This document shows positions 5,046 to 7,895 of a DNA stretch of 7,895 bases, piece after piece. The notes under the pieces were generated by a model, which worked only from the letters and a program-made list of their open reading frames with translations, was not told the origin of the DNA and made no database searches. The number at the start of each line of letters is the position of its first letter. Position 1 is the first letter of the stretch. This DNA comes from a bacterium (GTDB taxonomy: Bacteria; Auribacterota; UBA3054): contig JAFSWV010000167.1 in NCBI GenBank assembly GCA_017444325.1, positions 1-7,895 of the forward strand, read 5' to 3'. The translations under genes were made by a program, and so were the position numbers.

Positions 5046-6245
5046 TTAGAGTCCTGTGGCCTTTATGGCGTTGCGCAAAAACACCCTGGTCTCAGCCGGC
5101 GCAATATGCCTTGCCAAAAGCCCCTGCAGGACTATGTCGAACTGCATGGTCAGAAAGACCGCGGGACCGCGGACCAGGTTTATTTCGTTTATGTTCCTGA
5201 TTATTTCCTCTTCCGTGTAAATGTCCGCCACCCGCTTAAGCTGCGGAAGCAGGAAGGCGTGGAGAACGCTCTCCGTTCCGGCGCCTTTTTTTACGACCCA
5301 GATGTCGCGCCAGATGTCCGTTATAAGCTCGTAGCAATCGGCTCGCATGTCCTGCAGAAGCTCCGCGTTCTCGATCACCATGGCGTCCTCCATTTTCTGG
5401 AGCTCCACTTTCCTGACACTCGGATCGGCGTCCTTTAATTCTTCGCTGAGTTTCTTCTTCGCCTTCGCTATCTCAAGTTCCCAAGCGTCCCTTATTTCCC
5501 GCATGGCGCGGTACTTTTGCACGGAGAATTCCCTGATGGCCGGCAAAGCCCTGTCTCTCAGGCCGTAGATCTCGAGCAGATCGGCGGCGTCTTTTTTGTA
5601 TTCGGAAAGAGACGGCGCCAGCTGCAGAGCCTTGGAGCGGCGTCCTCTGCTCAGCTTCACGACGAACTCCGTTTCCGCTTCCCCTAGCTTCAGCTCCTTC
5701 TTGCAGACGTCCCGCATGTCGCTTTCTGTTAAGGGCACGAGCCTTATGATCTGACAGCGCGAACGGATGGTGGGCAGAAGCCTTTCGCCTCTCGTAGTCA
5801 AAAGAATGAAGTACGTCTTGGAGGAAGGCTCCTCCAAGGTTTTCAAAAACTTATTGGCGCTTTCCCTGGTCAGCGCTTCCGCCTGCTCGATTATGACGAC
5901 TTTGGCGCGCCCCTTCAGAGATTTGGTCTGAAGGTTCGTCATCATCTCGCCCATGCTCTCCGGGTTGATGGCGCGCATCCTGCCGACCGGCCGGACGTAA
6001 TAGACATCCGGGTGCGTTCCCTGGGAGCGCAAATGGCAGCCGGAACATTTTCCGCAGCTAGACATCCCCTCGCCCGGATTCTCGCATACCAGGCGGTCCG
6101 CCAAAGCTTCCGCCAATTCCTTTTCCCCGACGTCGCCCGGCGAAATAAAAACGATGGCGTGCGGAAGATGATCGCTCGCCAAGGCTCTTTCAAGAGCGCC
6201 GTAAGCTTTTGGCTGCCATTCTTTCACGAGGGAAAAGTCAAGCAT
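5046..6245 (-). CDS. holB: DNA polymerase III delta' subunit (clamp loader)
   Basis: Subunit of the clamp loader that places the sliding clamp on DNA during replication. Residues 1-200 match the AAA+ and zinc modules: a degenerate P-loop ISPGDVGEKE (34-43) that should not bind ATP, as expected for delta'; four zinc Cys (54, 64, 67, 70); VVIIEQAEALT (116-126) in the Walker B region; LEEP (137-140); and the SRC motif (162-164) that supplies an arginine finger to the neighbouring subunit. E. coli delta' has 334 residues and this has 399. The extra length looks like a charged helical stretch at about 243-303 (AKAKKKLSEELKDADPSVRK region) before the C-terminal collar. Start chosen at the ATG at 6245: GGAG lies 7 nt upstream and the gene overlaps the tmk end by 8 nt. 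Subunit gamma/tau (dnaX) is not in the window. Confidence 0.92.
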   Translation of the reverse strand: MLDFSLVKEWQPKAYGALERALASDHLPHAIVFISPGDVGEKELAEALADRLVCENPGEGMSSCGKCSGCHLRSQGTHPDVYYVRPVGRMRAINPESMGEMMTNLQTKSLKGRAKVVIIEQAEALTRESANKFLKTLEEPSSKTYFILLTTRGERLLPTIRSRCQIIRLVPLTESDMRDVCKKELKLGEAETEFVVKLSRGRRSKALQLAPSLSEYKKDAADLLEIYGLRDRALPAIREFSVQKYRAMREIRDAWELEIAKAKKKLSEELKDADPSVRKVELQKMEDAMVIENAELLQDMRADCYELITDIWRDIWVVKKGAGTESVLHAFLLPQLKRVADIYTEEEIIRNINEINLVRGPAVFLTMQFDIVLQGLLARHIAPAETRVFLRNAIKATGL

Positions 6246-6897
6246 TAAGTTTCTCCAGGACGATCTTCTTAATGATCTCGGCGATCTCTTCTTTTTTCAG
6301 TCTGCCGTCCACGAGGCAAATGCGGTCGCTCTCCCTTTTCGCCAAAACGAGATATTCCGCGCGCACTCTTTTGTGGAATTCCAAGCCGGCCGACTCAATG
6401 CGGTCGAGTTCGCCGGAAGGCAGGTCTTTCCCGGGCGCACCTTCTGTGCAGCCCTTGACGCGCCTCAAGCCTTCCTCGCTGTCGATGTCGATTATTATGG
6501 TGAGGTCCGGCCACAGTCCGCGCGTACCCAAGGCGTTCGCCCTTTTGACTTCCGCCATGGGAAGCTTTCTTCCGCCGCCCTGGTAGGCGCGCGTCGCGTC
6601 GGCGTAGCGCGAGGCGATGACAATCTTGCCCGCTTCCAGAGCCGGCTTCAAAACTTCCTCGACGTGCTGGGCTCTAGCCGCCTCAAAAAGCAGCAATTCC
6701 GCGTAAGGCGAAACGTTCCCTTCCTTGCTGAGAAGCAGGAGTTTCCTTACTTCTTCGCCGAGTTTCGTGCCGCCGGGCTCCCTGGTAAGGACGACGTCGT
6801 AGCCCAGGCTTTTCAAGTTTTCCGCCAGGTAATTTATCTGCGTGCTTTTGCCGCAGCCGTCGGGCCCTTCTATCGCTATGAAAAATCCCCTGTCCAT
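6238..6897 (-). CDS. tmk: Thymidylate kinase (dTMP kinase)
   Basis: Phosphorylates dTMP to dTDP with ATP, on the route to dTTP for DNA synthesis. The 219-residue length is typical (about 205-215). Motifs in order: P-loop EGPDGCGKST (10-19), TREPGGT (38-44) for the nucleotide and TMP sites, AYQGGGR (104-110) for TMP binding, the LID region (about 144-160) and LDRIE (164-168) followed by FHKRVRAEY. One departure: the usual DR(Y/F) motif reads SRY (96-98), so the Asp that helps position TMP and Mg is Ser; Arg97 and Asp100 are kept. The LID is slightly long (GCTEGAPGKDLPSGE). The start ATG at 6897 shares its A with the cysS stop (TGATG), and there is no good ribosome binding site, so coupling to cysS is likely. 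The end overlaps holB. Activity is probable despite the substitution. Confidence 0.95.
   Translation of the reverse strand: MDRGFFIAIEGPDGCGKSTQINYLAENLKSLGYDVVLTREPGGTKLGEEVRKLLLLSKEGNVSPYAELLLFEAARAQHVEEVLKPALEAGKIVIASRYADATRAYQGGGRKLPMAEVKRANALGTRGLWPDLTIIIDIDSEEGLRRVKGCTEGAPGKDLPSGELDRIESAGLEFHKRVRAEYLVLAKRESDRICLVDGRLKKEEIAEIIKKIVLEKLNA
6253..6256 (-). promoter_or_regulatory. Ribosome binding site of holB inside tmk
   Basis: GGAG on the minus strand, 7 nt before the holB ATG at 6245, within the last codons of tmk. It supports the holB start and the 8-nt overlap, so ribosomes ending tmk could restart on holB. Confidence 0.55.
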
Positions 6898-7895
6898 CAG
6901 CCCAGTTTCTTAAGGCGGGGACCCTCTTTGGTGTCCTCGACGGTTAGGCCCATGGTGGCCAGTTCGTTTCTGATCTCATCAGCCCTGGCCCAGTTTTTGG
7001 CCTTCCTGGCTTCCGTCCTTTCTATGGCCAATTCCTTGGCGCGCTGCGGGAAGTCTTCGTCCTTTTCCGCCACCGCCATAACTTCGTCGGTCTTGTCAAG
7101 GAACGCGAGCGCCGCCTCGGCGCCGGCTTTGCCCAGCGGATTCTCCAGCCTGATCTTGTTGATGGCCTTGACGGCTTCGAAGAGCGCCGCGAAAGCCGCG
7201 CTGGTGTTGAGGTCGTCGTCCAAGGCCTCTTCCCACTTCTGGTAAGAGACAGCCAATATGTCTTTCAATTCTTCGGAAACGGGAGCGTCGCCGCCATTAG
7301 CTTTTTCCTTTTCCAGCGCTTCCCTCAGGTCGTCCAGGCGCGCAAGCGCGCTCCTCGCGGCGTGCAGTCCCTCGAAGGTGAAGTTGAAGGCCTGGCGGTA
7401 ATAAGTCGAGAGCAGAAGGAACCTGACCTCGCGGCCGGTGTAGCCTTTTTCGAAAATGTCCCTAAGCGTGTAGAAATTGCCGGCGGATTTCGACATCTTT
7501 TTGCCTTCCACCATCAGGTATCCGTTGTGCACCCAATAATGCACGAAGGGTTTTCCGGTCGCGGCCTCGCTCTGCGCGATCTCGTTCTCATGATGCGGGA
7601 AGATGAGGTCCTCGCCGCCCATGTGCAGATCGATGGTGTCGCCCAAATATTTTCTCGCCATGACGGAGCACTCGAGGTGCCAGCCCGGGCGTCCTTCGCC
7701 CCAGGGGCTGTCCCATTTGACCGGGCCGTCCGCCGGCACCCACTTTTTCCAGAGCGCGAAGTCGCTGACACTTTCCTTGTCGTACTCGTCGCTTTGGACT
7801 CTAGCGCCAACTTTCAGTTCCCTTTCCTTTAGGTGCGAGAGCTTGCCGTATGGCTCGTATTTCTCGATGGAAAAGTAAACGCTGCCGTCCTCGCC
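6897..7895 (-). CDS. cysS: Cysteinyl-tRNA synthetase, C-terminal 332 residues (cut by window edge)
   Basis: Charges tRNA-Cys with cysteine. The reading frame runs open to the window edge from the first codon (GEDGSVYFSIEKY), so the 5' part is outside. Comparing with about 460-480 residues for the family, some 120-150 residues are missing, including the HIGH motif and the first zinc Cys. A GTG at 7739 inside the frame is not the start, because family sequence (YGKLS, DFALWKKW) continues upstream of it. Visible motifs, numbering from the edge: DSPWGEGRPGWHLECS (zinc Cys), GGEDLIFPHHENE (zinc His and Glu) and KMSKS at 133-137 (7485-7499), the ATP-binding loop. The C-terminal part is the helical anticodon-binding region with DDDLNTSAA and ends in a short basic tail. 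Head gene of the visible minus unit; its promoter is outside. Confidence 0.97.
   Translation of the reverse strand, partial: GEDGSVYFSIEKYEPYGKLSHLKERELKVGARVQSDEYDKESVSDFALWKKWVPADGPVKWDSPWGEGRPGWHLECSVMARKYLGDTIDLHMGGEDLIFPHHENEIAQSEAATGKPFVHYWVHNGYLMVEGKKMSKSAGNFYTLRDIFEKGYTGREVRFLLLSTYYRQAFNFTFEGLHAARSALARLDDLREALEKEKANGGDAPVSEELKDILAVSYQKWEEALDDDLNTSAAFAALFEAVKAINKIRLENPLGKAGAEAALAFLDKTDEVMAVAEKDEDFPQRAKELAIERTEARKAKNWARADEIRNELATMGLTVEDTKEGPRLKKLG

Noticed and set aside
4438..5049. Open frame of 203 codons on the plus strand
   Set aside because: Antisense to the PSP1 gene; composition is that of a mirror of the real frame.
6373..7245. Open frame of 290 codons on the plus strand
   Set aside because: Lies entirely antisense to tmk and cysS, both with clear family motifs. 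The protein has no recognisable domain; long antisense frames are expected with this codon usage.
6897..7739. GTG at 7739 as the cysS start
   Set aside because: The frame stays open to the window edge and the upstream residues match the cysteinyl-tRNA synthetase family, so the gene is cut by the window rather than short.
1..7895. Defence system, CRISPR, phage or mobile element
   Set aside because: No repeats, integrase, transposase, nuclease or toxin-antitoxin motifs were found; the genes are housekeeping or envelope genes of uniform composition.

Overview
The window holds ten protein genes packed almost without gaps into two convergent transcription units. Base composition is moderately GC-rich and looks uniform throughout. 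I see no tRNA, rRNA, CRISPR array, insertion sequence, phage gene or broken gene. A lipoprotein with LysM domains and an MlaE/MlaF-type lipid ABC transporter imply a diderm (Gram-negative) bacterium. The N-terminal STAS domain fused to the MlaE permease and the general gene style make me think of the PVC superphylum, perhaps a Lentisphaerota/Verrucomicrobiota relative. That placement is inference from protein style only and is low confidence.

Plus-strand unit (about 46-3208): a good sigma-70-type promoter with an extended -10 lies just upstream of a Ser-rich LysM lipoprotein. It is followed by a STAS-MlaE permease, an MlaF-type ATPase, and two very small single-pass membrane proteins of 60 and 80 residues; the second carries a four-Cys zinc-ribbon-like motif. 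Gene spacings are 7 nt, 4 nt, then stop/start overlaps of 1 nt and 4 nt, so this looks like one operon with translational coupling. The transporter core would move lipid between the membranes for envelope maintenance. No MlaD-type (MCE) substrate-binding protein is encoded here, so that partner must lie elsewhere or be replaced.

Minus-strand unit (7895 down to 3211): cysS (5' end outside the window), tmk, holB, a PSP1/RicT-type gene and ribF, again joined by overlaps or gaps of 2-3 nt. This is a housekeeping cluster: cysteinyl-tRNA synthesis, dTTP precursor synthesis, clamp loading at the replication fork, a probable Fe-S regulatory protein, and FMN/FAD synthesis. The tmk-holB-PSP1 order recalls the tmk...holB-yaaT order of Bacillus subtilis.

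The two units meet tail to tail with only 2 nt between stop codons. A small hairpin with a GNRA loop on the minus-strand RNA sits at that junction. The least explained part of the window is the pair of small membrane proteins (2787-3208) at the end of the Mla-like operon. The rest is largely ordinary, with several family-motif departures worth checking.
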